A DNA stretch of 64,000 nucleotides from Prochlorococcus sp. scB243_495K23 (GCA_000635495.1 JFLW01000001.1:186001-250000), one strand, 5' to 3'. Numbered from the stretch's first letter, positions 18,971-28,657 are shown. Translations and numbers: made by a program. Notes: generated from the sequence alone by a model not told the origin.

Positions 18971-19099
18971 TTAAATTCTTTCGCTCCAGTAAATAACAGC
19001 TCCAAAAGCCTCTAATTGCAGTCTTCTATGCTTAGCCTCTCTTAAGGAAACCACCTCTTTCGATCTTTTTCCGTTAAGAAGCCATTCGATTATTACCAA
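18971..19099 (-). CDS. Candidate 42-residue protein in the psbA upstream region
   Basis: The 435 bases between the aspartoacylase-like gene and psbA contain one open frame on the minus strand, from TTG at 19097-19099 to TAA at 18971-18973. The peptide is basic with an amphipathic helix (SKEVVSLREAKHRRLQLEA) and ends GAVIYWSERI. The base composition is richer in GC than the flanking spacer, which suggests coding. No good Shine-Dalgarno is visible and an in-frame TGA lies four codons upstream of the TTG. I do not recognise a family. The rest of the spacer holds the psbA promoter and leader. Confidence 0.5.
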   Translation of the reverse strand: MVIIEWLLNGKRSKEVVSLREAKHRRLQLEAFGAVIYWSERI

Positions 19100-19189
19100 G
19101 TTAAATCTTCAATAACAAAGAAAATATTAAGACATGGAGGTTCTTTTTTTCGATTTAGCAAAAAATAAGTTTACTTAAAGAAAAAAAAA

Positions 19190-19220
19190 TTACACATTTT
19201 TAGCAATTTTGGTCTAAAAT
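19190..19220 (+). promoter_or_regulatory. Candidate psbA promoter
   Basis: A -10-like TAAAAT at 19215-19220, with TTACAC at 19190-19195 as a possible -35 (19-base spacing, slightly long). Predicted transcription start is near 19227, which would put both hairpins described next in the 5' leader. Confidence 0.35.
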
Positions 19221-19228
19221 CTTCGAAG

Positions 19229-19273
19229 CGGAGTTAATTCTCCGTTTTTATTTACACGTCTCACTTTAGAGAC
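19229..19273 (+). promoter_or_regulatory. Two hairpins in the psbA leader
   Basis: Hairpin 1: CGGAG, loop TTAATT, CTCCG (19229-19244). Hairpin 2: GTCTC, loop ACTTTA, GAGAC (19258-19273), ending 15 bases before the psbA ATG. Both stems are perfect 5-bp with 6-base loops. GAGAC also contains the only purine-rich segment that could serve as ribosome site, so hairpin 2 could mask it. Light- or stability-linked control is inferred from psbA leaders in general. Confidence 0.5.
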
Positions 19274-19288
19274 ATACTTTACGAACTC

Positions 19289-20371
19289 ATGACAACTATT
19301 CAGCAGCAGCGTTCTTCGCTGTTAAAAGGTTGGCCACAGTTTTGTGAGTGGGTAACATCAACTAACAACAGAATTTATGTTGGTTGGTTCGGCGTCTTAA
19401 TGATTCCATGCCTTCTTACAGCAGCGGCTTGCTTCATCGTTGCATTCATCGCAGCACCACCAGTAGACATCGACGGAATTAGAGAGCCAGTTGCTGGTTC
19501 ATTCCTATATGGAAACAACATCATCTCAGGTGCAGTTGTTCCTTCATCTAACGCTATTGGTCTACACTTCTACCCAATTTGGGAAGCAGCTACTGTAGAT
19601 GAGTGGTTATACAACGGTGGTCCTTACCAGCTTGTAATTTTCCACTTCCTAATTGGTATTTCAGCATACATGGGAAGACAGTGGGAGCTTTCATACCGTC
19701 TAGGTATGCGTCCTTGGATCTGTGTTGCATACTCTGCACCAGTTTCAGCAGCTTTCGCAGTATTTCTTGTATACCCATTTGGTCAAGGTTCATTCTCTGA
19801 CGGAATGCCTCTAGGTATCTCTGGAACATTCAACTTCATGTTTGTTTTCCAGGCAGAGCACAACATTCTTATGCACCCATTCCACATGGCTGGTGTTGCT
19901 GGTATGTTCGGAGGATCTTTATTCTCAGCTATGCATGGTTCACTTGTTACTTCATCTCTAATCAGAGAAACAACTGAGACAGAGTCTCAGAACTATGGTT
20001 ACAAGTTCGGACAAGAAGAAGAAACATACAACATCGTTGCAGCTCATGGCTACTTCGGTCGTTTGATCTTCCAATATGCTTCATTCAACAACAGCAGAAG
20101 TCTTCACTTCTTCCTAGCTGTATTCCCAGTTGTTTGTGTATGGTTAACTTCAATGGGTATCTGCACAATGGCATTCAACCTTAACGGTTTCAACTTCAAC
20201 CAGTCAGTTGTTGATGCAAACGGTAAGATTGTTCCTACATGGGGTGACGTTCTTAACAGAGCAAACCTAGGTATGGAAGTAATGCACGAGCGTAACGCTC
20301 ACAACTTCCCACTTGATCTAGCAGCAGCTGAGTCTACAACAGTAGCTCTTTCAGCTCCAGCTATCGGTTAA
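19289..20371 (+). CDS. psbA: Photosystem II reaction-centre protein D1
   Basis: D1 binds P680, pheophytin, QB and the Mn cluster in the thylakoid. 360 residues with five membrane helices. Visible landmarks: [22 protein letters not shown], the QB pocket [19 protein letters not shown], and the Mn-ligand C-terminus [13 protein letters not shown] followed by a 15-residue tail removed by CtpA. The residue equivalent to D1-130 is Gln (low-light/D1:1 type). Codon use is shifted to C-ending codons (TTC, AAC, TAC) unlike its neighbours, as expected for a very highly expressed gene. A single copy lies in this window, followed by a strong terminator. Confidence 0.99.
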   Translation: MTTIQQQRSSLLKGWPQFCEWVTSTNNRIYVGWFGVLMIPCLLTAAACFIVAFIAAPPVDIDGIREPVAGSFLYGNNIISGAVVPSSNAIGLHFYPIWEAATVDEWLYNGGPYQLVIFHFLIGISAYMGRQWELSYRLGMRPWICVAYSAPVSAAFAVFLVYPFGQGSFSDGMPLGISGTFNFMFVFQAEHNILMHPFHMAGVAGMFGGSLFSAMHGSLVTSSLIRETTETESQNYGYKFGQEEETYNIVAAHGYFGRLIFQYASFNNSRSLHFFLAVFPVVCVWLTSMGICTMAFNLNGFNFNQSVVDANGKIVPTWGDVLNRANLGMEVMHERNAHNFPLDLAAAESTTVALSAPAIG

Positions 20372-20392
20372 GCTTAAAGTTCTTAAACTTAC

Positions 20393-20419
20393 AAGCCCCC
20401 TTTTTGGGGGCTTTTTTTT
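20393..20419 (+). terminator. psbA intrinsic terminator
   Basis: AAGCCCCC, loop TTTTT, GGGGGCTT followed by a T-run. An 8-bp stem, the strongest terminator in the window. Confidence 0.92.
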
Positions 20420-20479
20420 GTTTAATTTTCAATTGGTTTCATATAATGTTTATATATAGATAAAACATTTGATATTTCT

Positions 20480-21577
20480 ATGAGTAGTAGTTTTGGAAAA
20501 ATTTTTCGTGTTAGTACTTTTGGAGAATCACATGGTGGTGCAGTGGGAGTTATCCTTGATGGATGTCCACCTAAGTTAAAAATAGATATAAATCTGATAC
20601 AAAATGAATTAGATAGGCGCAGACCTGGCCAAAGTGACATTACAACGCCCAGAAATGAAGAAGATAAAATTGAAATATTAAGTGGGATAAAGGAAGGGTT
20701 AACACTTGGAACTCCGATAGCAATGTTGGTAAGAAATAAGGATCAAAGACCAGGAGATTATAATAATTTGGAGCAGGTATTTAGACCTTCTCATGCAGAT
20801 GGTACATATCATCTGAAATATGGAATTCAAGCAAGTTCTGGTGGTGGAAGAGCTTCTGCTAGAGAAACAATTGGGAGAGTAGCTGCTGGTGCTGTAGCAA
20901 AACAATTATTAAAAACCTTCTGTGACACTGAAATACTATCTTGGGTAAAGCGTATACATGATATTGATTCTGATATAAATAAAGAGAAGATTTCTCTCAA
21001 AAAAATAGATTCTAATATTGTTAGATGTCCTGATGAAAAGGTATCAATAGAAATGATCGAGAGAATTAAGGAATTAAAGCGTCTAGGAGACTCTTGTGGC
21101 GGTGTTATTGAATGTCTAGTAAGAAATGTTCCTTCTGGTCTTGGAATGCCTGTTTTTGATAAATTAGAAGCTGATTTAGCAAAGGCTTTGATGTCTTTGC
21201 CTGCCACGAAAGGCTTTGAAATAGGTTCAGGTTTCTCTGGAACTTATTTAAAAGGAAGCGAACATAATGATGCCTTCATCAAGTCTGATGATATTAGTAA
21301 GTTAAGAACAACATCAAACAATTCAGGAGGTATACAGGGCGGAATAAGTAATGGTGAAAATATCGAGATGAAAATAGCTTTTAAACCCACAGCAACCATC
21401 GGGAAAGAACAGAAAACAGTAAATGCTGAAGGTAAAGAAGTACTTATGAAAGCAAAAGGGAGACACGATCCATGCGTTCTACCAAGAGCAGTTCCCATGG
21501 TTGATGCTATGGTAGCTTTAGTACTTGCTGATCATTTGCTTTTAAATCATGCTCAATGTGACTTAATAAATAAGTAG
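20480..21577 (+). CDS. aroC: Chorismate synthase
   Basis: Makes chorismate from EPSP, the last step of the shikimate pathway; needs reduced FMN. The 365 residues are full length, with family signatures [17 protein letters not shown] (about 15-31), the [21 protein letters not shown] block, and the C-terminal [18 protein letters not shown]. The start ATG at 20480 is clear. It lies alone between the psbA terminator and the convergent eda gene (34 bases between stops). Confidence 0.97.
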   Translation: MSSSFGKIFRVSTFGESHGGAVGVILDGCPPKLKIDINLIQNELDRRRPGQSDITTPRNEEDKIEILSGIKEGLTLGTPIAMLVRNKDQRPGDYNNLEQVFRPSHADGTYHLKYGIQASSGGGRASARETIGRVAAGAVAKQLLKTFCDTEILSWVKRIHDIDSDINKEKISLKKIDSNIVRCPDEKVSIEMIERIKELKRLGDSCGGVIECLVRNVPSGLGMPVFDKLEADLAKALMSLPATKGFEIGSGFSGTYLKGSEHNDAFIKSDDISKLRTTSNNSGGIQGGISNGENIEMKIAFKPTATIGKEQKTVNAEGKEVLMKAKGRHDPCVLPRAVPMVDAMVALVLADHLLLNHAQCDLINK

Positions 21578-21611
21578 TAGTGTTGTTGAATAAATAATAT
21601 TTATCCTTAAC

Positions 21612-22238
21612 TTAATTATTTTTGAGCCATTCATATATTTTTGGATCAAATTTTTTATTTTTGATACCGTTATCTCCAATTACAACTGCTTTATACCCTA
21701 AAGATTTATAAGTTTTTAAATCATTAATTGATAGTCCTCCAGCAGCAATGAAATCAACATTTTTATAGTTGAGTATATTTATCGAACTATCTTTACTTTT
21801 TATTGGGTAAATTTTGATAATTTTGCAATTTAAATCTATCGCTTCCTTAAGATCTTTTAAATTATTAATTCCAGGAATTAATAAATAATTATTTGACTGC
21901 GCATAATTGAAAAGATCTTTATCCCAAAATTTCATCATCGAAAAATTTAATCCAATTTTTAAAGAATCTTCTATTGATTGCTTATTAACTATGGAGGCAG
22001 AGCCTAAATTAATTCTTGGATATTTAATTTTGATATAGGATACAAAATCGAACCAATTTTCGTTGTTGGACCAACTTATTTCAATATTATTTAATCCTAA
22101 TTTTACTAAGTTTTCTAATTCTTCAAAAAATGAATTTCTTATAGAGGTATTTGAGTAAATATTATCTTCAGGTTTTATAAGTAAAAAAAAAGATTCAATT
22201 TTCAGGAACTCCGAAAAAGAATCTTCTTTATTATTCAT
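21612..22238 (-). CDS. eda: KDPG/KHG aldolase-like protein (Entner-Doudoroff)
   Basis: A 208-residue class I aldolase-like TIM barrel. The Schiff-base lysine lies in KIIKIYPIKSK, matching the KFFPA position of Eda. DFIAAGGLS and the phosphate-binding VVIGDNGI are also present. The N-terminal active-site Glu falls in NIEISWSNNE. Eda splits 2-keto-3-deoxy-6-phosphogluconate into pyruvate and glyceraldehyde 3-phosphate. The protein is divergent from proteobacterial Eda, so activity is inferred. ftsH lies 20 bases upstream on the same strand. Confidence 0.72.
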   Translation of the reverse strand: MNNKEDSFSEFLKIESFFLLIKPEDNIYSNTSIRNSFFEELENLVKLGLNNIEISWSNNENWFDFVSYIKIKYPRINLGSASIVNKQSIEDSLKIGLNFSMMKFWDKDLFNYAQSNNYLLIPGINNLKDLKEAIDLNCKIIKIYPIKSKDSSINILNYKNVDFIAAGGLSINDLKTYKSLGYKAVVIGDNGIKNKKFDPKIYEWLKNN

Positions 22239-22258
22239 TAAAAATTTAAAATTCCGCG

Positions 22259-24112
22259 TTAAATATAGTTTGCGACTTTAACTTCTGAGCGGTTGAGCAA
22301 GTCTTGGATATCTTCAGTATCTATAGTTTCTCTTTCAATTAGCATTTGAGCCATTTCGTCAAGAACCGTTCTATTGTCTGTTAAAACTTTTGTCGCTCTC
22401 TTATAGGCAACATCAACAAGTTCTGAAACCTCTACATCAATTGTTGCTGCTGTGTCTTCAGAGAAGTCTCTTGTAGAACTCATATCTCTTCCAAGAAACA
22501 TTCCACCTTGAGATTGACCTAGAGCAACTGGACCTATTTTGTCACTCATACCGAATTTAGTGATCATTTGTCTTGCTACATTGGCAACTTGTTGTAAATC
22601 ATTTGAAGCTCCGGTTGTTACTTCTTCTTCGCCATAGACTATTTCTTCAGCAACTCTTCCACCAAGAGCTACTGCCATTTGATTTTGAAGGTAAGAACGA
22701 GAGTAAAGACCGGATTCCATTCTTTCTTCACTTGGAGTAAAGAAAGTTAGACCCCCAGCTTGACCTCTTGGAATGATTGAGACTTTTGCTACTGGATCAT
22801 AATCAGGCATTAATGCTCCAACGAGTGCATGACCGGCTTCGTGATAAGCAACTAATTCTTTTTTCTTATCACTGATTACTCTATCTTTCTTTTCTGGGCC
22901 AGCCATAACTCTTTCAATGGCATCACCGACTTCATCGTTGCTTACCTTATCTAAATCTTTTCTAGCTGCTAGTATTGCTGCTTCATTTAGAAGATTAGCT
23001 AAATCTGCACCAGTAAATCCTGGTGTTCTTCTGGCGACTTTATCTAAATCAACGTCTTTTGAGAGAGTTTTATCTTTCGCATGAACATTTAATATTTGCA
23101 ATCTTCCAGCATAATCTGGACGATCTACTGTTACCTGTCTATCGAATCTTCCAGGACGCATTAAAGCTGAATCTAAAACATCTGGTCTGTTGGTTGCAGC
23201 AACTATTATTATTCCTGAATTACCTTCAAAACCATCCATTTCGGTTAATAGTTGATTTAATGTTTGTTCTCTTTCATCATTTCCTCCGCCCATACCAGCT
23301 CCCCTTTGTCTTCCAACTGCATCTATTTCGTCAATAAAAACAATACAAGGAGCATTCTTTTTTGCTTGTTCAAAAAGATCTCTAACTCTGCTAGCTCCAA
23401 CCCCAACAAACATCTCTACAAATTCTGAACCAGATATTGAGAAAAAAGGTACACCTGCTTCTCCAGCTACTGCTTTTGCTAGTAATGTTTTTCCTGTACC
23501 AGGAGGGCCAACAAGAAGAACCCCTTTTGGAATTTTTGCTCCGACTGCGGTAAATCTATCTGGACTCTTAAGAAAATCTACAACTTCTGTGAGTTCTAAT
23601 TTAGCACCTTCAACACCAGCAACATCAGAAAAAGTTACTTGTGTAGATGGTTCCATTTGAAGTCTAGCTTTGCTTTTGCCAAAACTCATGGCTGGGTTGC
23701 CACCCCCAGCATTACCACTTTGGGATCTTCTGAAAAGAAAAAATAGGCCTCCAATCAAAAGTACTGGGAAAATTAAGCTACTTAAAGCCTGTTGCCATGG
23801 ATTGGCTAATTTTGTAGGAGTTACAGCTATATCTACATTATTCTCAGTAAGTATTTTTAATAAATCTTTGTCAGGGGCTAAATTGACCTCAGACCTGCTC
23901 CCATCATTTTCAACAACTTGAGCTGTGGCATTATCTGGAGATATTAGGACTCTACTGATTTCTTTATCCTGTACTGCCTCTATAAAATCACTATATCTCA
24001 AGGTCTTTGTAGAACTTTCAGTACTAGGTTTATCAAAAACTGAAGTACCAATGAAAATTACAGTAATAACAGCTAGAACATAAAGTCCTACGTTTCTCCA
24101 ACGTTTGTTCAC
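22259..24112 (-). CDS. ftsH: ATP-dependent zinc metalloprotease FtsH
   Basis: A 617-residue membrane-anchored AAA+ protease: an N-terminal membrane helix (about 8-24), a periplasmic/lumenal domain, a second helix (about 108-126), the AAA domain with GPPGTGKT (about 203-210) and [13 protein letters not shown], the SRH segment RPGRFDRQ, and the zinc site HEAGH (about 425). FtsH hexamers remove damaged D1 from thylakoid PSII in cyanobacteria. The gene lies 2 kb from psbA and 1.3 kb from psbO, but which of the cyanobacterial FtsH paralogues this is cannot be settled by eye. Confidence 0.95.
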   Translation of the reverse strand: MNKRWRNVGLYVLAVITVIFIGTSVFDKPSTESSTKTLRYSDFIEAVQDKEISRVLISPDNATAQVVENDGSRSEVNLAPDKDLLKILTENNVDIAVTPTKLANPWQQALSSLIFPVLLIGGLFFLFRRSQSGNAGGGNPAMSFGKSKARLQMEPSTQVTFSDVAGVEGAKLELTEVVDFLKSPDRFTAVGAKIPKGVLLVGPPGTGKTLLAKAVAGEAGVPFFSISGSEFVEMFVGVGASRVRDLFEQAKKNAPCIVFIDEIDAVGRQRGAGMGGGNDEREQTLNQLLTEMDGFEGNSGIIIVAATNRPDVLDSALMRPGRFDRQVTVDRPDYAGRLQILNVHAKDKTLSKDVDLDKVARRTPGFTGADLANLLNEAAILAARKDLDKVSNDEVGDAIERVMAGPEKKDRVISDKKKELVAYHEAGHALVGALMPDYDPVAKVSIIPRGQAGGLTFFTPSEERMESGLYSRSYLQNQMAVALGGRVAEEIVYGEEEVTTGASNDLQQVANVARQMITKFGMSDKIGPVALGQSQGGMFLGRDMSSTRDFSEDTAATIDVEVSELVDVAYKRATKVLTDNRTVLDEMAQMLIERETIDTEDIQDLLNRSEVKVANYI

Positions 24113-24158
24113 GATAAAAAATCTTTAATAAATCTATAATACTAATAATAAAACAATA

Positions 24159-25334
24159 TTAAGAGCGTCTTAGAACATCTACTACACTTTTGAATGCAAA
24201 CCATTCAGGAATTGGTTCCCCATTCCTCAATTTCTTTCTAAATTCAGTACCACTAAGTTTCATAATTTCATAATTAAATTCTTTAGCTTCTTCAGCTGTT
24301 ATATATCCTTTTTCCTTCGTATAAACTAAATTTTTTGAAGGAACAGTTTGCATCATCAATTCATCTGCACACTTATTCGCAAAATTCTGGGCGTCATATG
24401 GACCATAAAAATCTTCACCAGTTGATGAAGACTTACAACCAGCCATATCTCTACCAATAATAAAGTGGGTGCAGCCATAATTTCTTCTGATTATCATATG
24501 TTGAAGAGCTTCTCTTGGCCCTGCCATATGCATTGAATAAGGTAAAAAAGCCCATTTTATTCTTTCATCAGATATTTCCTCTTCTAATTCTTTATAGGTT
24601 AAATATCTAACTTTTCCAGGGATATCATCTTGTTGAGTTGGTCCACAAGTTGGATGAACTAAAACAACTGAGTTAGAGGAGACATTATCTGAAAGTAAGG
24701 CATTAGTAAATAATTCATAATGTGCTCTATGAATTGGATTTCTGCATTGAAATGCAACTACATCATGGTTTGATGGCAGTGTAGATCTAACTTCTTCTGG
24801 GGTTTTGCAGGGGAATTCTCTAATTGGTAGTTCGAAACCATAAACTCTTCCTCCTATATAAAATCTCCCTCTCTCGTTAAAAATCATCTTAACAGCAGGA
24901 TGATCTAAAGAATTAGTACCATAACAAAGTTTAGCTTCTAAGGATTTGTCAGGCTCCCATTTAGAGCTAACTTCTAAAACTGCTATGTTTTGTTTTTTAT
25001 AAGTAAGCAATATTGTTTCTCCAGCTTTTACTTTTTCATTATTTGAATCAAATACTATAGGCAAGCCAAAAAGCAACCCATTTGTATTTCTATTATTTTT
25101 AATTACCGAATTGTAGTTATTTTCATCCATAAATCCTTCCAATGGAGAAAAAGCTCCAACCATCAAAAGTTCTACATCGCATGCATTTCTCTCGCTACAT
25201 TCAAACTCATAATTAGCTTTAGAGATAAGATCATTTTTAAGGTTTTTATCTTTGATAATTAAATTTTTTAGTTCCCCTCCATAAGGCGGTATTAGTCCAT
25301 TATTATCTGTTTTAGTTTTTTGTTGTAATTCCAT
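24159..25334 (-). CDS. sat: ATP sulfurylase (sulfate adenylyltransferase)
   Basis: Activates sulfate with ATP to APS, the first step of assimilation. 391 residues, the single-domain form without an APS kinase. Visible: the PUA-like N-domain with GAFSPLEGFM, the nucleotide-binding QCRNPIHRAHYE (HxxH), and HFIIGRDMAG. It lies between psbO (upstream) and ftsH (downstream) on the minus strand; the psbO terminator separates it from psbO. Confidence 0.95.
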   Translation of the reverse strand: MELQQKTKTDNNGLIPPYGGELKNLIIKDKNLKNDLISKANYEFECSERNACDVELLMVGAFSPLEGFMDENNYNSVIKNNRNTNGLLFGLPIVFDSNNEKVKAGETILLTYKKQNIAVLEVSSKWEPDKSLEAKLCYGTNSLDHPAVKMIFNERGRFYIGGRVYGFELPIREFPCKTPEEVRSTLPSNHDVVAFQCRNPIHRAHYELFTNALLSDNVSSNSVVLVHPTCGPTQQDDIPGKVRYLTYKELEEEISDERIKWAFLPYSMHMAGPREALQHMIIRRNYGCTHFIIGRDMAGCKSSSTGEDFYGPYDAQNFANKCADELMMQTVPSKNLVYTKEKGYITAEEAKEFNYEIMKLSGTEFRKKLRNGEPIPEWFAFKSVVDVLRRS

Positions 25335-25361
25335 TTTTTAAATTGATAAAGAAAAATTTTG

Positions 25362-25390
25362 AAAAAAAAAAAGGGGTTTAACCCCCTTTT
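25362..25390 (-). terminator. psbO intrinsic terminator
   Basis: On the minus strand a stem GGGGTT/AACCCC with a 2-base loop is followed by a run of T. It begins 16 bases after the psbO stop and ends before the sat start. Confidence 0.85.
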
Positions 25391-25405
25391 CCCTTAAAGT
25401 AGGAT

Positions 25406-26200
25406 TTATGCCTTCCTTCCGTAAAGCTCCCCAATTATTTTTACATCAAGTGGATCCTTTGAACCCATATCTGTATCTGAAGGTTGGATTGCTTCAAAAG
25501 TACCAGCAAATTCGTCTGTGTCAGAATCTACATTGTTGATTGAAAGAGTAATAACGCCAGTACCATTTACATCAACTTTAATATTTTCTTTTGCAAGTTC
25601 TTCGTCATCGCCTCCCAATGCAACTAAACCTTGAGCATATTCAACACCAGTATTTTTAGCTCTTGCCTTAGGATCTAGAAAGTCACCAGTTCTGTAGTTG
25701 GGTGTAAATGTTGAACCACTAACCTCAGTGCCTGGCTCGATTGATGAAGGTAAATCAGCTGTAAGATCTTTTGCTGAGAATGCAAAGGGCACCTCTAAAC
25801 CACCAGGAGTTAATACAGTAATAAGTTGAAAATCAATTCCACCCTTTTCAGTGAAAGTTCCTGAATCTATATCTCCATAAACTTCTGTCACTGTGGTGTT
25901 ATTTCTAGGACTAATAATTTTTGTAGAAACAAATTCTGCAGCTTTCCGTTTTGTCCCTGGCACTTTTACATAAACTTCTGTTGGATGCATACATATTCCT
26001 CTAAGGCTATCTCCATTTCCCAGAGATATTGATCCGACAAGAGATGAGTCTAATGTAGGGCAATCATTAGCTTTTCCTGTGTTAACAACATCTGTGAATT
26101 GTGCATTTCCTCTTTCAGAAAAAGCAAATGTTTTAACAGGTACGAAAGCAAAAGTTATACAAATTGAAATAACAAAAGCTAAGAAAGAACGAATTCTCAT
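25406..26200 (-). CDS. psbO: PSII manganese-stabilising protein PsbO
   Basis: The 33-kDa lumenal subunit that stabilises the Mn cluster. From the ATG at 26198-26200 the product has 264 residues, the usual size, and starts with a signal peptide (MRIRSFLAFVISICITFAF, ending near the Ala before FSERG). The conserved Cys pair is present in DCPTLDSS and GICMHPTEVYVK, and GGIDFQLITVLTPGG is a family block. The frame is open 15 codons further to 26245, but this would put extra residues before the signal peptide. Single gene with its own terminator. Confidence 0.94.
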   Translation of the reverse strand: MRIRSFLAFVISICITFAFVPVKTFAFSERGNAQFTDVVNTGKANDCPTLDSSLVGSISLGNGDSLRGICMHPTEVYVKVPGTKRKAAEFVSTKIISPRNNTTVTEVYGDIDSGTFTEKGGIDFQLITVLTPGGLEVPFAFSAKDLTADLPSSIEPGTEVSGSTFTPNYRTGDFLDPKARAKNTGVEYAQGLVALGGDDEELAKENIKVDVNGTGVITLSINNVDSDTDEFAGTFEAIQPSDTDMGSKDPLDVKIIGELYGRKA

Positions 26201-26417
26201 AATTAAAGTTGCAGTAAAGTTCTGTGACGATAGATTAAAGGTCATCTAATAAGTTCAGTACGGATATTACAAGGGAAAGGACCATAAAAGATAGGACTAT
26301 TAAATCCTCGAAACAACCCGTAGCTTTTTAGATTTTAAAAAACTGGAATTATTTTAAGCTATCTCATTATTTTTAATGATTAAGATTACAAAAAAATACA
26401 AATTAAAAAAATTTTTT

Positions 26418-27674
26418 TTATTTTTTTAATGAAATAATTTGGGTTATTAATTTATTTGCTAAATCAATTTTTGATGTTTTGTTAATGTAGTGTTCCATAT
26501 TATTAGTATCGAATAACCAACCTTCATTTTGTGCCAAAAAGCCAAATCCTTGGCCTTCAAGATCAATTGGATTTGCGAATAGATAATCACAACCCTTTTG
26601 GATAATCTTTTCTTTAATTGTCATTCGTGCTTCTTCTATAGATCCTGTAAAGGCACAAAAGCCTACAAAAACTTGGTTATCTTTTTTTGATTTACTAATT
26701 GTTTTTAAAATATCTGGGACTAGCTCAAAGTTTTGATTCAAATGAGCATTAATTTGATTTTTTGGAATTTTAGCTGAAGTATCAGAGGTTATTTTGAAAT
26801 CAGATACTGCTGCATTCATGAAAAAATAATCGCAATTTGATATTTCATTATTAAGTGCCCTAATTAAATCAACACTAGTTTCAATTTCATATCTTTTTAT
26901 TCCATCTGTAAGATTCTTATCTATTTTCAGAGGACCATGAACATACTTTACTTGTGCTCCCCTGAACCTTGCTACTTGAGAAAGAAGTAGGCCCATAGCT
27001 CCAGAACTTTTGTTAGTAATGTGTCTTGCCGCGTCAATTTTCTCTGAGGTACACCCTCCAGTTATTAAAATTTCTTTATTAAGTAAATCCTTGCGATATT
27101 CATTTTGTTTATGTGAAGCTATAAATTCAAGAGCTAATTGGATTAGATCATTAGGAGGTATCTTACCGATGCCAATAGCATCACATGCTAAGAGGCCTTC
27201 ACTTGGTTGCAAAGACAAAACATTTTCGTAATTCTGTAAATTCTTATAATTTTTTTGGACAGCTTTATTTAGCCACATTTGTGTATTCATTGCTGGTGCA
27301 ACAATAATTGGCTTTATATTTGCTATTAAGATGCTTGGGATCAATCCCTCTGCATTTCCAGTTACCCATTTTGCTAATGTTGTCGCTGTTAAAGGGGCGA
27401 TGATTAAAATATTAGCCCAATTACCTAGTTCTATGTGAAGAGGTGTTGATTGACCATCAGACCATTGATCATTTTCTAAAATGCACGGGTTTCTACTTAA
27501 TATAGAAAGAGAAAGCGGCTTTATTAATTTTTCTGCATTTTTTGATAAAACGCATCTTATTTCATAATTTTCTTTTGCTAATTGGCTAACTAATAATGGA
27601 ATTCTTACAGCTGCGATACTTCCAGTTATTAATAAAAGAACTTTTATTTTGGAGTCCTTACTTTTAGTTTTCAT
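26418..27674 (-). CDS. coaBC: Bifunctional phosphopantothenoylcysteine decarboxylase/synthetase CoaBC
   Basis: Two steps of coenzyme A synthesis in one 418-residue chain. The N-terminal CoaC flavoprotein part has LLLITGSIAAVRIP, the substrate-recognition PAMNTQMW and the Cys-bearing SEGLLACDAIGIGK. The C-terminal CoaB part has LITGGCTSEKIDAARHITNKSSG. Its start overlaps the end of the DUF2555 gene by 11 bases, so the two are translated together. Confidence 0.93.
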   Translation of the reverse strand: MKTKSKDSKIKVLLLITGSIAAVRIPLLVSQLAKENYEIRCVLSKNAEKLIKPLSLSILSRNPCILENDQWSDGQSTPLHIELGNWANILIIAPLTATTLAKWVTGNAEGLIPSILIANIKPIIVAPAMNTQMWLNKAVQKNYKNLQNYENVLSLQPSEGLLACDAIGIGKIPPNDLIQLALEFIASHKQNEYRKDLLNKEILITGGCTSEKIDAARHITNKSSGAMGLLLSQVARFRGAQVKYVHGPLKIDKNLTDGIKRYEIETSVDLIRALNNEISNCDYFFMNAAVSDFKITSDTSAKIPKNQINAHLNQNFELVPDILKTISKSKKDNQVFVGFCAFTGSIEEARMTIKEKIIQKGCDYLFANPIDLEGQGFGFLAQNEGWLFDTNNMEHYINKTSKIDLANKLITQIISLKK

Positions 27675-27885
27675 CGAAAGGTTCCTGATCGAGGAGATGG
27701 GTATAATTAGTTGTTAATTCAGGCCTATTAATTGCAAGAGCTCTCAGTAAGTGCCAGTCTTTTAAACCATCAAATGGAGTATTATAATTGTCTTCCTCTA
27801 GCCTTTTAGCGAGCTCAAATGTCATTTCTTCATCAAAAGAATTTACTAGTTCCTCACTAATTTTATTTTCAGAAATGAATTTCAT
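27664..27885 (-). CDS. DUF2555-family small cyanobacterial protein
   Basis: A 73-residue soluble protein with the conserved block FELAKRLEEDNYNTPFDGLKDWHLLRALAINRPEL characteristic of a cyanobacteria-only family (DUF2555). Function unknown. The ATG at 27883-27885 is preferred over an upstream TTG at 27900. It overlaps coaBC by 11 bases. Confidence 0.75.
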   Translation of the reverse strand: MKFISENKISEELVNSFDEEMTFELAKRLEEDNYNTPFDGLKDWHLLRALAINRPELTTNYTHLLDQEPFDEN

Positions 27886-28101
27886 ATTGAGTAAAGTCAA
27901 TATACTCTAATAATAAAGCCTCAAGTAATTATTTAAAATTGATATAAGAATTAAGTACATATTTTCAAGGATATGATGATTTTCAATTTTCATAATCTTT
28001 TCAAATTGTTGTTAAGTCATTTATCTTCATTCTCAGTCATAAATATGCAAACTCTCCTTTTCAAAAATATTCTTCCTTAAAATATATAAAAAATTTATAT
28101 C

Positions 28102-28302
28102 ATGTCGCAAACAAAAAGAGAGCAAGTCATTAGTCACATTCGCTATTTAAGACAAGAGCTCAGAGAAATGCATTTAGGAATAAAAGAAGATGATCTTTTC
28201 CCTGAGCCAGGCGAATTAAGAGGGTTAATGGCTCAGTTGGAAGCATTACTTGAATTAATAGAAGGAAATACTAAAATTCAATCAAACTCTGAAGCGGCTT
28301 AG
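28102..28302 (+). CDS. Conserved small cyanobacterial protein
   Basis: 66 residues, predominantly helical and charged, with REQVISHIRYLRQELREMHLG and a Leu-rich second helix GLMAQLEALLELIE. No membrane segment or Cys. I do not recognise a function. It precedes ycf20 by 11 bases on the same strand, so they are likely co-transcribed. Confidence 0.65.
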   Translation: MSQTKREQVISHIRYLRQELREMHLGIKEDDLFPEPGELRGLMAQLEALLELIEGNTKIQSNSEAA

Positions 28303-28313
28303 TTTAATGCAAA

Positions 28314-28655
28314 ATGGTTGTTAAACCTCAAAAGACAAAATTTCAGCTAAAAATTGTGGAAAATATTCAGACATTAAGTATTTGGGCTAATAATCCATGG
28401 CGAAGATATTCAATATCGTTGATTACACTTTTAATCGGATACTTTTTTGGAAGTTCTCTTGGTATGGTAAGTGCCGTTGTGGAACTCATGGATCCTGTAG
28501 CCGCTTTTTTATCAGTAGTTTTTATTGAGTTTTTAATAGTTTTGAGAAGAAATTTTAGATTTGAAAGGAAAAAGAAATTTTTAGTACTTTTATTAGATTC
28601 TTTAAGATTGGGATTATTTTATGGTTTCTTTACTGAAAGTCTTAAGTTGCTATAA
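28314..28655 (+). CDS. ycf20: Ycf20 family protein (DUF565)
   Basis: 113 residues with two or three membrane segments (about 33-52, 60-80 and a C-terminal one) and the family block NPWRRYSISLITLLIGYFFGSSLG. Plastid relatives affect non-photochemical quenching in green algae; the function in cyanobacteria is unknown. It converges with pyrB with a 2-base gap. Confidence 0.8.
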   Translation: MVVKPQKTKFQLKIVENIQTLSIWANNPWRRYSISLITLLIGYFFGSSLGMVSAVVELMDPVAAFLSVVFIEFLIVLRRNFRFERKKKFLVLLLDSLRLGLFYGFFTESLKLL

Positions 28656-28657
28656 AT

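Noticed and set aside
20827-21207. Long minus-strand ORF inside aroC
   Set aside because: A shadow of the aroC reading frame; no motif and composition mirrors the real gene.
27973-28080. 35-codon hydrophobic ORF before the 66-residue gene
   Set aside because: Resembles no PSII or b6f small subunit, lacks a ribosome site, and has base composition like spacer.
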